Assembly: GCA_035041965.1 (NCBI GenBank)
Contig: JAPYMA010000079.1
Location: 62,001-126,000 of the forward strand
DNA: 64,000 bases
Direction: 5' to 3'
Source: Anisakis pegreffii
Lineage: Eukaryota; Nematoda; Chromadorea; Rhabditida; Anisakidae
Each line of letters begins with the position of its first letter. The stretch's first letter is position 1. Below are positions 1-13,606 of the stretch, in pieces. The position numbers and the translations under genes are program-made. A model generated the notes under the pieces. It saw only the letters and a program-made list of their open reading frames with translations, searched no databases and was not told where the DNA came from.

Positions 1-1890
1 TCAAAATGAAGGAAGCTCCAAGATTGCTCCGGATTCAGTTAGTGATTGAGTTTGTAAACTGTACAGTCCCGTTATACGTGACTGAAATCAAGGATTGAAA
101 TCAAAATATAAGCACTAATCAAACTGAGAATAGAGTTTGGTGGTGATGGTTGATAAAAGCAAGCGAAGCATGCAAGGAGTGAAAGCAAATGCCGAATAAA
201 TGATTTGTTGTTGGGGATAATGTGCTGGTTGCATTGGGCTGTGTGTTGTTGTATCCATCGTTTTGTTGTGTTGCGTTTGGAATAAATTGAATTGAATTGT
301 GTTAGCAAGTTTCAATGAATTAGGCACGCTTGAGACTTTTGAGATTTTAAGATACATTGATGCTTTGTGCCTGCTCGCAAAACAAGGAGATGAGCGCATA
401 AGACATAACGCGAACAACAGTGATCTTAAGATAAAGTTTGTGTGGTTTTAGTTTGGTGTCTTTACGTCTGATTTGAATGAAGATGATGGACAAGCATATA
501 AGATTAGACCGAAAGAAAAGTCTAAGTTGGACATATTGAGAAGTGAGTGTGGTGTACTGCTGATTGCATGTCGATTGCTGCTGGTGCGTTGCCCGAATAA
601 AATACACCAGCAAAAGTGAAAAGATTAATGCTACATAAAGATTTCGTTGAGCTTATTTCGTTAAGATACCACAACTGCTCGGCTTTAACCACTGCTGCTA
701 TTAGGCTCTGATGGTGAGTATTTGCGATGGTGAAACGCTTACGCTTAGAAGTTTGTTGCTGTTAACAATTGAAAAGATTCAATAACCGTTCAATGTTGCC
801 ATACACGAACACTCAGTTGAATGAATATCTTTCTCAATATATCGCTTCCAAAATACTTATATGATGGCCGGCCATGCATACGCAGCAGTTATATAATAAG
901 TTGGTGCTCACTTAAATCACACAGCTTGCGATTTAAGCGAGCGAACAACCGAGAAACCATCAGGCAGGCTTGGCATAACCCAAAATCGAAGCTGATTATG
1001 AGCATCTCCTAAAAATATCTTCCAGTTTTTCTTAGCCGCAAGAAGCGATCTGAATCCGTGGATGTGTTCAAAATAAATTTGCTTCTCATAATTAGGAAAA
1101 GATGCAAATAAGGAATGAATTCAATTAGAAAGAGGAACTTACCATAACCGCACATTTCTAATAGAGCGTGAATTTCAAAAAATTAACATCGATACACAAA
1201 ATAACATGGAACAGAGATTTGATCGAAAATACTTCGCGATGCAAATTCGCATCACAGCTGATGACAGGCAGCAATAAGAAAAAGCACGCAAAAACACCTG
1301 TGATCTAACGATCGCTATATCCATCCGTAACTCTGGTTTAATAATCATTCATCGCGGCGGCGATTAGATTAGATAAATTTCTTCCATATGAATTCGAATT
1401 TTCTGCAAGGCTTAGCAATCTGCAAAACATATTGCTCTGATCGCATCTGAATAATGAAACGCCAATAGAACAAATAGAAAATAGTTGCAAAAAATACAGC
1501 CTAAATAAACTCTTCACTGATTGTGAGTACAGTTTATTATTAGTATAGAGACATAAAAACAAAAGTACGGCCCTAGACCCAGGGATAATCGAAAATCTTG
1601 TAACAGATGATCACTCAAGTTTGACGAAACGTTTTCGAGGAAATTGGCAAGAATGATTGATGATCTATGGTGATCCATTCACAGCAGCAATAACGTAATT
1701 CGATTATAGTAATACCAATGATAACACATAACAAACAATAACAATAGTAACAATGACATTATGATTGCAAATTATCTATTTATTGGATAGGATGAATTAT
1801 ATTATGCGTCGTCCATCAGCCACACCCATCCACCCGAATATTTCGAAATTACAACACAAAAATAACCACCCACCTTTAAAGTCGAAAACT
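1..1890. other. Intergenic, no gene supported
   Basis: AT-rich sequence with only short open frames that have no coding character and no convincing splice signals. I see no RNA gene, transposon end or tandem repeat here. Confidence 0.5.
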
Positions 1891-2190
1891 CTAAAAGTAG
1901 TTCATCTTGACATCCATCGGACATCTTCTCAACAACTCAACACTATCTTCATGACTGTTCTCATTCATAAACCATCTCAAGATTTCGTTAATCAGCAGTT
2001 GAGATGACAAAATGCCATAGAAATTGTTCACTAACTTGAAGTAGTCCAGCAGAAGTAGTGTAAGAGAAATGATTGATGGATGGATTTGAGTGAATCCGTT
2101 ATCGTTCGTTGATTGTTCACTAGGTGACCTCACAATCAGCAAGAGATTAAGTTGATTAACACGATAAAAATGTGGACAATGGATAATCAA
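1891..2190 (-). CDS. Possible terminal exon of an unknown minus-strand gene
   Basis: An open frame of 99 codons ends in TAG. Its last 50 residues read like a globular amphipathic helical protein (around LINEILRWFMNENSHEDSVE), unlike the low-complexity frames around it. No T-rich acceptor is obvious. A TTCAAG within the frame could serve, since TTCAAG and TTTGAAG acceptors seem to be used in the G-alpha gene. No family is recognised and no upstream partner exon was found. It may be chance. Confidence 0.2.
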   Translation of the reverse strand: MIIHCPHFYRVNQLNLLLIVRSPSEQSTNDNGFTQIHPSIISLTLLLLDYFKLVNNFYGILSSQLLINEILRWFMNENSHEDSVELLRRCPMDVKMNYF

Positions 2191-2588
2191 AAAAACATTT
2201 CGAGAGGAATCAAGTGGGGTAGATTAACGCTCAACTGATGTATGCTTGTTTGGAGGAGAACGTTGTTCAGCGGATTAAATTGTCAGTTTGGATTGTTACA
2301 ATGAGTTGAAGTAGACTACTTATGACACTTCAAGTGATCTGATATTAGTGGAATTAGGCTATTGAAAGTAGCAGCAATTGGATTGATAGTCAGTCACATA
2401 ACTGTGACGATCTGTGATGAGGAGGAGACAACAGAATAATAATACGATGATGGTGGGATAATAATAATAAGAAGAATAATGAGATATCACCAAAAGATTA
2501 TCAGTCTGTTTTTTTGTACTCTGAGATATGTGAGGATGGATGGGCATGAAATTATTATGGATATAGTTGGCCTATATATTGGTCATTC

Positions 2589-2747
2589 ATGCAGCAGCAT
2601 GGCGACAGTAGCGAGCAGTTGGAAGAAGAAGCACAATACGGCACATCATATTTTGACGAGTTCCAGTGGCATCGAACGTTTGAAATGTCAGCCGCAGCAG
2701 CACCATTCGTTAAGCAGATGTTTTATGCGGTTTATGTGCTATTAGTG
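2589..2747 (+). CDS. Possible first exon of a seven-transmembrane receptor
   Basis: The stretch is more GC-rich and codon-like than its surroundings. From ATG at 2589 it encodes an acidic N-terminus of about 40 residues and then a hydrophobic run (FYAVYVLLV), cut by a possible donor, GTG|GTGATG, at 2748 in phase 0. An acidic extracellular tail leading into FYxxYxLL is how many rhodopsin-like neuropeptide receptors enter helix 1. No exon with the expected helix 1 to 2 motif (GNxxV) was found downstream, so the identity is a guess. It could be an isolated chance frame. Confidence 0.2.
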
Positions 2748-5180
2748 GTGATGATTGACTTTTATCGGCGTTCGATTATCACCGAAAATAACTCCAATTA
2801 TAGAGCCAATATACGCCATAATATTTCCTTCCTTTGTATTTTTTGTTGCTATTAACTCAGGTTCTAATCATAGTATGCCCACCATGATACCTTATAATAG
2901 CAGATTTCTTAAAAACGGATTCACGCTGATCGTCCTTCTGCGTCAACAACCGGACTAGAACTAAATTAGCCAATTTATCGCAATTAGTATGTCATCTGAG
3001 AATGTGTTTTGGTAAGAAGAAAACCTTGAATTTCTTTATCGAATATAAAAAGTTGTCTTCCTATCATTATAGGCATCCTGATGCCTAATCATGCAACTGT
3101 CGTACTGAGTTGATTTAAAAAACACAGCTCGTGAATGTTTTTTCCTTGATTGTCACTCATCAAGTCGTTCTCTGCTGTATAATTCATTCCATCAGTCAAA
3201 TTTTTGAAAATATTTATTCACTTTATGAAGTAATTTCCGAATGAAGAAGAATGACTGCGCACCCGAAGTGACCACACCTCACTGTTGAAGTAATCAAAAC
3301 ATTGTCTCAACAAGCATTGTGAAAGCTCATTGCAAACGATGTGAACTTCTCCCTGCTGAATAAGGAGACTCGTTTAGTGAATCGTGTGTGAAAATCATAT
3401 GGGAGTTAAGTTAATGAACACTTTAATGTGGTCTACATGGCGCCTAACATTTTCAAAATATTGTGGTAGTTCACAAACGATTAAACAATCGAAAGCAACA
3501 AGCAATATCTTGGCAGAAGATTGCTTGTTTGGAAGAAAAGACTGCTACCACTTTATGCTCTTTGGTGTTGATCAAATAGTATGAAAATTGTGATGTCTTT
3601 TGCGAAGTTTCGTTGGCAAATTTAGGAGATACGCTGGCTGCTTGCTGTTTCTAAGAATATTATTCTCAAAGAAGATCTCAGATCTCATTGCTGCACTGGT
3701 ATTGAATAAGTTTGATTCCTTGGAGGATTGCACTGAAATGTGACAACAAAGAAAAAAATTGTCCGTCAATGCTATTTTGCATTCAATTCGCTCAACGTTT
3801 GTCACATCTGTTCTGTTGAAAGAATTAGATCGTTTTCATATGGTTCCAATCTTGAAATTCTATTAACTTTTTTTTTGCGTTGGGAATGAAATAAAACAAA
3901 TTAAATTATCTAGCAAAATAAACGAAACCACCAACACAATAAGCATCAAGTCATCACCCAAAGTACATCTTTTAGCAAATGTTGCAATCAGCAGCCGAGC
4001 AGACGACCAGCCATGTGACTACGATAATACAACAATTGTACAAAGCAACGATGATCCACAATGAGCAAATCTAATCAAAGTCAATTCCGGTGTGTTGTAT
4101 CGTTCATAATGTGCATATTATATGATGCGCGAGCAAGAGCGCCCGAAGGTCTTCTTCGTTCATGTCTTAGTATAATACTAAAGAGTAATACTCACACTGA
4201 AGTATTTGTGATGTGAAGTGTAAGAAACAATACCGGCAATCTGTTTGGAGTGATCTTGGCGAAAGGGTATATCTTCATTCACACCTCTTCGAGGGTCATT
4301 CAATGCTTTTGAAAGTGGGACACTGCAACCAAGCAAGAGTTAGAGAAAATTAATACGACAAAGTGAATGGAAACAACCAACTCTGAACTGATTCAAAAGC
4401 ATGTGCACTGAAAAGTGAACAAAGTATTATGTAACTAACGTAATGATTCATTGGACCGTAGACAATTCGATTTCAGCAAAAATATGAACTGATGTGGAAT
4501 TCTGATTGCTATCTATTGTTAAAACAATACAATATGATCAAATTTTCAACCTTATTTGATGTGGTCTGGTAGGTAGTCCGGTGGAAGGAAATATCATAGA
4601 AATCCATCAGTATAGTGCACAAATTCAATTGTGTTACAGCAAAAATAGTTCCGAAATGAGTTGTTTCGGAACGACGTACGAGAAATTCAATTATAGCAAA
4701 ACTAATCATGAGCATAGCAAATGATATTTTAAATTACTTGATAATGATAAGCAAGTCAGACCTAGGAATTATTACTACCCATCAACAAAAAATGTAGCAG
4801 TAATCATCTCGGAGCTGGCAGCTGCAAAAATAAACAGTTTCGGCAATTAAAGGTCAATAATTTGAGTATTAAAACGAAGGTCATTACCGGATGAGAAGTG
4901 CAATCAAGTCAATGACTGACTGATCTCCTAAGCGGTCAATCTTATGGAATGAGTCAATTGATGAATGGAGAGTTCAAATTTGACATCGTTGCGATTTAAT
5001 TGCGCACTAAACTTAAATTATTGGTTTGATAGTTTCGAAGAAAAACATGACAACAAAAGGTTTGAGGATTTGATTTTGTCTTGAGATTTGTTAACAAAAC
5101 ATTGAGCGGATTGCCGTATTGCGGCGGTCACATAATTTAAGAGTGATTATCGAGACACAAACATATGTTACAGATATAGG
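2748..5180. other. Intergenic, no gene supported
   Basis: Only short spurious frames on both strands. Nothing with splice-site support or recognisable repeat structure was seen. Confidence 0.45.
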
Positions 5181-5284
5181 CTTATAATTGACCATACAAT
5201 ACTCCAAGGAACGACGACCGATCGAGCCGAACGAAGCGTTGACCTCGGTAATTCGGCAATATGTGCACCACAGACCGCAACATA

Positions 5285-5396
5285 CCCTCATAGCCAGCCA
5301 TGAGGGCAGTGGGCATCATCACTGTCTGAACGAACGCATGTGCACACCGAAGCCGAGAAGACTAATCAGTCGGTCAGAAGGCCGACCGCTTTTTTT
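5285..5396 (+). ncRNA. Candidate structured RNA ending in a T7 tract
   Basis: Three hairpins follow each other. The first is CCCTCAT/ATGAGGG (5285-5291 with 5300-5306). The second is CAGTG/CACTG (5307-5311 with 5320-5324). The third is CGGTC/GACCG (5371-5375 with 5384-5388), followed almost at once by seven T (5390-5396), which could be an RNA polymerase III terminator. The block is clearly more GC-rich than its flanks. No known RNA family was recognised and no promoter box was identified. A 94-codon frame (5188-5472, +) covers the same block, so an exon is an alternative reading. Confidence 0.25.
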
Positions 5397-8300
5397 GGGT
5401 AATTTTCTTCTTGAATTTCATTACGACCCGAAAATTGTTTTCGTCGACGTTTTTGATGTGGCACGCAATTAAAAGTGCTGCAACCGAACCGATCAGCCAT
5501 ATTGATCAAGTGAAATGAACAAAAGGTTAAAGGTTAATAAATTATAGCAAATGTTTGATGTATTATAGGTATGTTGTTGTTGCTGTTGTTGAAAGCAAAC
5601 AGATATTAATAGATAGCTAAACGTAGCAAGACTTAACTATGTGGAAATAGGATTCTGATTGTGTGCGACATACACACAGATCCGAACGAAAAACATAACA
5701 AAGCACTAAATCGAACGAGATAATCCACTTAGCTTTAATGTCGATGGGAATAACACGTGCCGCCGACTTATCTATATGAACATGCGCACACACACACACA
5801 CACACCAGAAATACTTTCCTGAGAGAGTTTAAGGTATCTGTTTGCAAAAATATTGTCATGGTAGACGAGTTACAATGAGGAACAGTGAAATTATTCTTAC
5901 CTTCGGCAACCAAACTTCAGGTTTGTAGTTGAGTGATCTACCACTCCAGTGAATTGACCTGATTCCAGGATATCAAGAAGTTTTCTATATAATGGTCACA
6001 GATAACGTGATTTTAGTGTGGAATGAGTAGGAGAGTATGAGAACATTGTTGAGCTGAACGAACGTTCACTAATAATAATAGGCTGTAATAGAATCGTTGT
6101 ATAATTGAATGAGATATTGTCGAGGATTGATTAAACAGAACATGAGACGACTATAAAACGGATTTTTCGATTCCCAAGTGCCTATTGAATCGATATGCCC
6201 TGAGAGCATGATCTCTACAATTCATGTGACAACAACCAAAACATTTGAAGTGACGTTTGCATTCTGCAGGAATGAACACAAAATTTATACGTCAATTTTT
6301 TGCCTTCAAAACAATTTCCAACCGAATTTGATGTGAGTTTGCTCATTCATGACATAATTAGTGGTTATTAAACAAATCTGCACGTCTTTGTCCAACCCAA
6401 AAAAATTGTGTTTCATTAGATGTCATCAGATCAAAATCAGATCAGAACAACGATGCAATAATATGGCGGTGAGAGGATGAATTCGTTCGTTTTTTTTTGG
6501 TCTTAATATGAATTAAAAAGCTGAGAATGGGCATGAAAACATTCTCAACAAGACTGAAAGAAAATAAGATTAATCAAGTGGAAGGTTACCTTGTAAAAAA
6601 TGGAAAACTAAAACGTTGCGTGTGAATACCAAAACAATTTGCTCTAATTTTCCTGAGAAGTTATTAGCACTATTAGAGGGTTCACGAGATTGTCAGCTGA
6701 ATGCCAGCAACACTTTTGCTCGTTCCAAACTTGTAAGCGCAAGTAGTGAGTACATGCGAAAATTCAATGACCATGAGCAGCCCCAAACCCTAGCATTTAA
6801 AAAAAAAATCCCTCATTGCTGATAATAACCACTGACTAGGAGCAAGCACCACAATATTTACGCTTTCCGTTGTCTTACAGAATGAACAGTGGTGAATATG
6901 CTTCTTCGACGATACAGTTTCCATTTCCTGTAGAGGATATGAGTCAGTATCGAATGAAAAATATGAAACGATGGAATGTACAGTCGCCTTTGACGGAACT
7001 AAAGCTGTGAATATTTATGGACTGTAAAATGATTTATTCATTCAGTTAATAGATTCGTTATTGTTGACTGAAAGTACACCTGATGTAGGCAGCAGTGCCA
7101 GCAGCAGCTAGTTATGGAAACGCAAACACAATAAGTGGAAGAAATTCCATTTCTTATTCTTTTGATGAAATCAGTAACTTTTGTGCTGAGTTGATTGTTG
7201 TTCACGATCTGTATAACAATGCTGAATATTTCTCACAATGAGGTGGGTGGGTGGTTCTAAAATTTTAGCAACATTCTGCGAGAAATAAAGTTGACTGATC
7301 GAACTTGCGCGGCGGAAATTGATGTAAAACATTTTCTTGAGTGAATGTTAATGTTAATGTGCCCAGATCCAATTCTCCAGCATAATGTAACTTCTTCCGG
7401 CGGAACAGAGGATGTATAATGCAAATTACTCGATATATAATGCAAATAAATCATTCATTACATTGTCTCAGTAACGATGTTACAAAAGAATCGTACGTTG
7501 ATGCTAATATAACATATATCAAGGGACTCTGTAGACGAAATCGTGTAAGAATGATCGCCAAATCGATCAGAGCAAAAGATTTACTAAAACTCGAAAGAGA
7601 CATCTTCCAAACGAATGCCAACCCTCGCCACCTTAAGGATCTCGCGTCCATCACCCGAAAATCATCTTAATCCAATGTGACATTTTCGATGAATTTCCAT
7701 TCAACGATATAATAACGAGCTGATTGAACTGACAAATTTGAATTTGTCATCAATTTATGCAACAAAGATCACATTACTAACGATAAGTGCATGAAATTAA
7801 CAGCAAGGATATGTATGCGCCAAGGCTTAGTATTAATGACCGCATTCTTCAGTGCTCACATAGATAGATATTCAATGCTGAACGGAACAGCAGCAGCATT
7901 CAAGCATCGAAAAGCGCATAAAATAAAAACTACAAAACATGTGAAAATTCCACTGATGTATTATTCCTCAAGTATACATCAATCATACAAATAATCTATA
8001 AAGTTGTTTCGTATAATAGAGATCGACAGCTGCTATGAAATGATCAATTGAAGTTAGAATTCGATGTTCTTTCTAGGCATGTGGATTATTCGTGAAGTAA
8101 TTCAATTAATCTAGTCACTTTATTTGCGCGATATTGGTTTTTGCTTGTTAATGCAGTTATCGGATTATTGGTGTGGCTGGAATATGGCTTACATTCCGAT
8201 TACAACGCATTGAATGAGTGAGCGATCGAAAAAATTGAGCGCAAGAAAGGGCTGCTGAGAAATATGCTTTTAGTGGCATATTATCAATTTGTATCGCTGA

Positions 8301-11300
8301 TATTTCGCTCTCGATGACGACCACACTTCCTCATCGTGTTCAATTCATATAATATACTTCATATTCGTTGTAATCATACTCTTTTATAATAACCACTGCC
8401 AACGAACCTATGAAAGCAGCAGCAGTCTGAGCACTATACGAACCTTGGTGCTTCGATGATCTGACTCTACTGACCATTTCGTAAGAAGTAATAAGACGTT
8501 TGCGTTGAACGAATCATAAAACTAAAGTCTCATGAGGAATTTCTATGGGCATGTATGACTTTCAAGCATCTCAAACAATTTCGTGATGATGCATCTTTGA
8601 AGGTGATACATTCAGAAGTGCATTAAAAAACAACATTTAAGCAGAATAACAAATATTACAGCAAAGAAATTGATATGTACGCAGGCACTATGGGCAATAC
8701 GAGCAAATGTGAGAGCATAAGTAAGAAATTTGTTGCAGCAAATAGTGGGGCTGTTCATTATTATCACAAATGAGGATATTAGATTAGGACGTTAATCTAA
8801 TTTATCATGCAACTACTGCTGTGGCTATTCAGACTATTCATGTACTGATCAGTCTCGCTTATGAATTCGTCTTTCGTTGACATATTTTTGACAGAAATGA
8901 ACGAGCTAAATCAACTCGAACGAAAAAAATGCAGTCACATCGGTGAGCTTGAATCTGGAGTGTGGAGTCGCAGGCATCTTGAGTGCATCTCCTCTGCATA
9001 ACATGAACTTTGCTAAACCATTGTGACAGCTTTGATCTTACCATATCTCGTTGATCAATCGGTCTGATCGATCGTATGCACTGATCATCGCTGGTGTGGG
9101 CACAGAACTCACCGAACAGAGGAAGTAAAAAGCTTGACTGCAGAGAACTGAACGATAAAAATTTGCCACCCAGAATACTGACCGGTTGAGAAATTAAGGA
9201 GAAACATGAACAACGCACTACTAACATATCCAAGTGGACACTGGTCACTCTCACTCATCGTTGATGTATTATTCAATCGGCTGAGTGAGTGGTCACAACG
9301 AATGAATATCGCAGAGAGTATGCCCTCCCTCGCAGAGAGTAGTTGTCAGAAGAGTGCATAAAATTAATTCATCATGTCCTCGCCGAGAACGGTCAGCTGA
9401 TTAACTATTCCACTGAGCTTTGGCACAACAATGCTTAATCAACACGTCTGCCTCAACATTCATGATTAGGATGTTCTAATCATGAGCTTTTGCTCAGCTA
9501 ATTCGATTACGTGACCATTCCTATTTCACAGCACCACCTCAAAGCACTTCACCGACAAATATGACACGCACAAATATCCATCCAACACATCCATATGAAG
9601 TGTCCGTCACTCAACAAGAGTCGTCGCATCCAAGATTATGATCATCAGCAGCTAATAGTTTAGCAATATTGCAAACGTTAGGCTTTACATTCGTCGGTTA
9701 CACGCTTAGCGCTATCGTCTTCAACAGAAAATAATTTTATTCATCGGCAATGTACCGATCATCCTTTTATGTCTTATTAGCATGCACATACGAGCTTATG
9801 ATGCAACACACTGGATCTAGGCAATAAACGAGTTAATATCACACGAGCACATGATAAAGAAATTTCATGAACAAACCAATAGATGAATACATGATAGTTT
9901 CACGGAAATATGTTTCGATCTGGTTTCTTTGAGGTAAAAAGATTTCGTATCGGCCGAAAATGGCTCGAAAATTTGATTACAATTGAATTTTTTTGTATCT
10001 TTCGAAGAGAAATCCAATTGCTTTATGGATATGGACCACAAGAAAGCTTTCCATTTCAGTGGAATTGTTCAACCATCAACTTCGCTCAAACCTGATCAAC
10101 CTTGTTCAACGAACCCTTTCAAAGATCAATACAAGTCAGTCAGCATAAAACTTGCTAACTAACGTGACCACTCAGTAATGTTCCTCGATAGATATCGACC
10201 GTTTATGAATATTTTCGAAGATGAGTCCAGTAGAATATGGGAGCGTGCAAGTGGTGCCACCTGTGGAGGGTTAATCTGTATTGCTTGAATGTGATATTGA
10301 TACGCTCCATTTTCATGACGTATTCGATTCAGCATCGAACTGTATTGCGTTTCGAATGTTTATGCGAACACACCATGATGAATATCACGTTTCAAAACAA
10401 CCCTATCATTATTGGAGGATCATCGATTTCCTAATTGTAAGCATACCAGCATTTATTTAAACTGAAATGATCGTTACCTTACAACGGATTAATACTAGAT
10501 CACAGCAAAATTGGTGGGAATTCCCATTGAGAATTTGCTCAACTCAAAGATCAGTTCGTCCATAAGTCATAATCTTATGCAATGCGGTGAGCCTTGAGTG
10601 ATTAGAGGCCTTAAGTGCAAAAAACACCAGAAACACACTAAAATCGCTTCCTGCTTAAATAAGTAGCAATATCGAAAAAAAGATCCGAATATTTTTGATT
10701 CAATTTGGAAAGTTTTTGGTTTATGTTGGACCGACAACGCTGAATTTAAACAGTTTCTAGAGTCACTGACTAAAATTTCTTGAAATCATGCATACTGAAT
10801 CAACATTGTAGTATATACAGGCAATCGTCCATAAAAATGACGATAATAAATTGTAAATGCTGAGTCACGAACAGTACAAATTCACCGGAGATAAACCTTT
10901 CGAATGCAATAAAATTCCAGTGACAAGGTCAGTCACCTGTTTCGACTCAATTACTGCAGTCGATTCTTCAATTCAGAAATTGTGAATGGTTCAGTTAAGC
11001 AGAAACAAGACAGCAGTCACTATACAACATCATATTAGAAACACCTGATGAAAATTACATGAGTGAATGCCAATTGCAAATCAAGTTCAAAAGCCTGGCT
11101 CTAAACCTGCAAAGGCTCTGAAAATGCTTCAGCAAATTTGATCCGATAAGATTAAGAAGTATCAAGATAAATATTTCCTCTCATATGTTGATTGAAGAGT
11201 TTAAAAGCAAAAACAAACACAAACACAAATTTCGATGGGCACATGCCGAATTAATATAATGCAAATAGGCAAACAATGAAGGCGTTAACACGAAATGCAA

Positions 11301-12391
11301 ACATTTAAGAAGACTCAATTATAGTGGAGATGTTGAAGGGTATTAAGAACATCAAACAATAACATCAAACGCTAAGTAACTATTCAACGTGTTCTAGAGT
11401 TCGGGAAAGTGTAAAAGAATTGAGTGGCGGCTTTATTGTTAGGAACAAGGAGAATATCTTTATAGTGTCCATGTAGAGTGCTTGACCCTCAAATTGCTTG
11501 TAGAGACGACGGTGATATTGACGGGATATATGATGATCACAACTATAGAATCGGATAAGAAAGTAGAACACTACCACCATCACCACATAAAACGACCTTC
11601 TTGACCGACTAAGGCCTATGAGGCTATTTGATATTCAGAGTTTAATTGTTCAGGGTGTGTTCAACTCAACAGGTGGTTCAATGAAATTAAGACGAACAAT
11701 TCCCTTAGATGATATAAAATGCAAGTAATAATATCCAAGACACATACATGAGTATGACATAATTTTACTGGCAAATAAAAAGACCTCCAAAGACACAGAG
11801 CCGATCTAAACGAAGGAGGCGATCGAATAGCAACAATGAAACGTCTTCTCGTAATCAACTAAAACATTCATGCCCAATCCTATGCGCGAATTGCATGATG
11901 ACAACAAATATATAGTGTGATAGGATCACCTTATTCGATACCAAAAATTTACTAATTGAAGGTAATCTTATGTATGATACATGTAATAACCTCGATAATT
12001 GAAGGGCTTCAATGTACCAACGATATCAGACGGCAAAGAGACACATTAAAGGGGAAATGAGACATTTTAATGACAACTTTCGGTGATATTGTCAATTGTA
12101 TCGATACTCTGAACGAGTTCAAATGTATTGTTGACAGTGATGTGCTCATTTAGTTACGAGACTGTTGATGTTATATCACGAGAAACACGAATTTTCGGTA
12201 ACATCGTGATAATTTTAGATTCTGCATAGACGAAATTAATTCGACAGAGTGCGATAAATTCCAAACATTGATATTCACTATGGTAGTAGTTGTCACTGTG
12301 AAATTTGTGTGCAGAAAAAGGCACACTTAAACGTAGTGATCAACTGAAGATCATTAAAATAATTGGTTACCGCTCAATGTGGAGTATGAGC
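5397..12391. other. Intergenic, with weak exon candidates only
   Basis: A CA dinucleotide repeat lies at 5787-5805 and an imperfect GTT/GCT run at about 5573-5590. Two unsupported exon-like frames deserve a mention. One is a 43-codon frame with its ATG one base after a CTTACAG acceptor at about 6870 (+). The other is a 35-residue proline and threonine-rich frame after TTTCACAG at about 9530 (+). The 131-codon minus-strand frame at 8859-9254 has no recognisable features. No RNA gene or transposon end was seen. Confidence 0.4.
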
Positions 12392-12788
12392 TTAGCAATT
12401 AGAGTTGGTCATGAGGTTGCGGACTAAAATAATGGAATGATGCGAAAGAAGGAAATGTTGGTGAAACTGAAACGGTATGAAGGGTGAGAAGAAGGAAATA
12501 ATTGGAATGTGTTGAATTTTCAATTGAACATAAATAAATTATGATCCAGTTTAATGAGTATTTCGAAAGGTGATTTGTAACCGAACCATTGAAATAAATG
12601 CATCTACATTATTAGCAATGCGGTGCGCTTACTTTGAATAGGTTTATGGCCTTTGGCATTCCGGTTTTTGTGTCAAAACGATGCGTGATGATCATAAGTT
12701 TTGCGAACGAAGAAGATTGATCACTCTCAGAGGTGTCTGTCGCTTTGTGTACGATCAAATCACTCGACACCTTTCTTTGGTCACCAAA
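12392..12788 (-). CDS. Two candidate C-terminal exons of an unknown gene
   Basis: Read on the minus strand, the exon at 12788-12633 has a good acceptor (TTTCCTAAAGCAG) and a strong donor (AAA|GTAAGC). It is 156 bases long, open in phase 0 at both ends, and encodes 52 residues of ordinary composition (FGDQRKVSSDLIVHKATDTS and onward). A second exon, 12466-12392, follows a CCGTTTCAG acceptor, also in phase 0, and runs 24 residues to TAA. The two join in frame. The upstream part of the gene was not found: a protein-like frame at 12794-12979 lies in another frame and leaves no room for an intron. The protein family is not recognised. Confidence 0.35.
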
Positions 12789-13581
12789 CTGCTTTAGGAA
12801 ACCACATTTTGCCAAACAATATACCGTAAATTCGACGAGAAAAATTCATATGGAATGTGTGCAAAGATACGGTGATCTCTCGCAGTGATTCGGTTGATAT
12901 GAACTCCAAGCCGATCTATAAAGCTGATCACGAAGCTTTCAGTAAAATTTGCGAAATGCCCAGCGAGTGGCAATTGCAAAAGTTATCAAGGATAAAAATA
13001 AATCACTATCCGTAAGCACAGATTTGAGAATAACGGCAGAATTCTGCAAAATTCTGTAGAAGAAATTATTCGCTGAAACAAAAGACGGTGTTGAAGTGGA
13101 TTAATAAAATTTGCATTTTCGAGAAGATACTATGTCGACAATGATCTATTAAGTTTTGGTTAATGTCCTTGATAGCAACAGCGCTAAATACTCTAGTTGG
13201 CTGAACTCTGTGGAATTCTCTGTGGTAATTTGAGGCAAAAATTTATTTGTGAACGCTCATTTTTTCGTTTAACAATAGACTGCTGCATATTTTTGAGAAA
13301 AGGTGTAAAGAGCAAGTGAGGTGTGTATGCAACAGTGATGATCACAAGCAAGCAAGTATCCCATTCTATTTTTCTATTTTCACTTCAAACTCATATGTCC
13401 TTCAAAATCAAACAATCCTTCTCAAGAAAGATCTTATTACAAATTGTATCCATTCCATTCTCGAAAAAAAAGGAGAATCTAATGAACTCACGCAGTTCAG
13501 AAAGAGAGTCCTTGAGATGAGACAACAATTGAGATTTTATGAAAGAAGTTCCAGTAATTGCTACTGAAAAGGTTCGAACCA

Positions 13582-13606
13582 ATGCTCCTCATGCAATGAG
13601 GAGCAT
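13582..13606. repeat. Perfect 11-bp inverted repeat with 3-base loop
   Basis: ATGCTCCTCAT (13582-13592) is followed by GCA and then its exact reverse complement (13596-13606). It lies just after the palindrome GGTTCGAACC at 13571-13580. The stem is too short for a microRNA precursor. No function is assigned. Confidence 0.6.

Noticed and set aside
1258..1290. CTGATGA followed by GAAA, as in a hammerhead ribozyme
   Set aside because: The helices needed around the core cannot be formed; the same applies to the CTGATGA...GAAAC near 19515.
5787..5805. CA repeat as a possible regulatory Z-DNA element
   Set aside because: It is a short ordinary microsatellite with no gene nearby.
8859..9254. 131-codon minus-strand frame, the longest in the first 28 kb
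   Set aside because: No domain, splice support or coding-like composition; a frame of this length can occur by chance in this much sequence.
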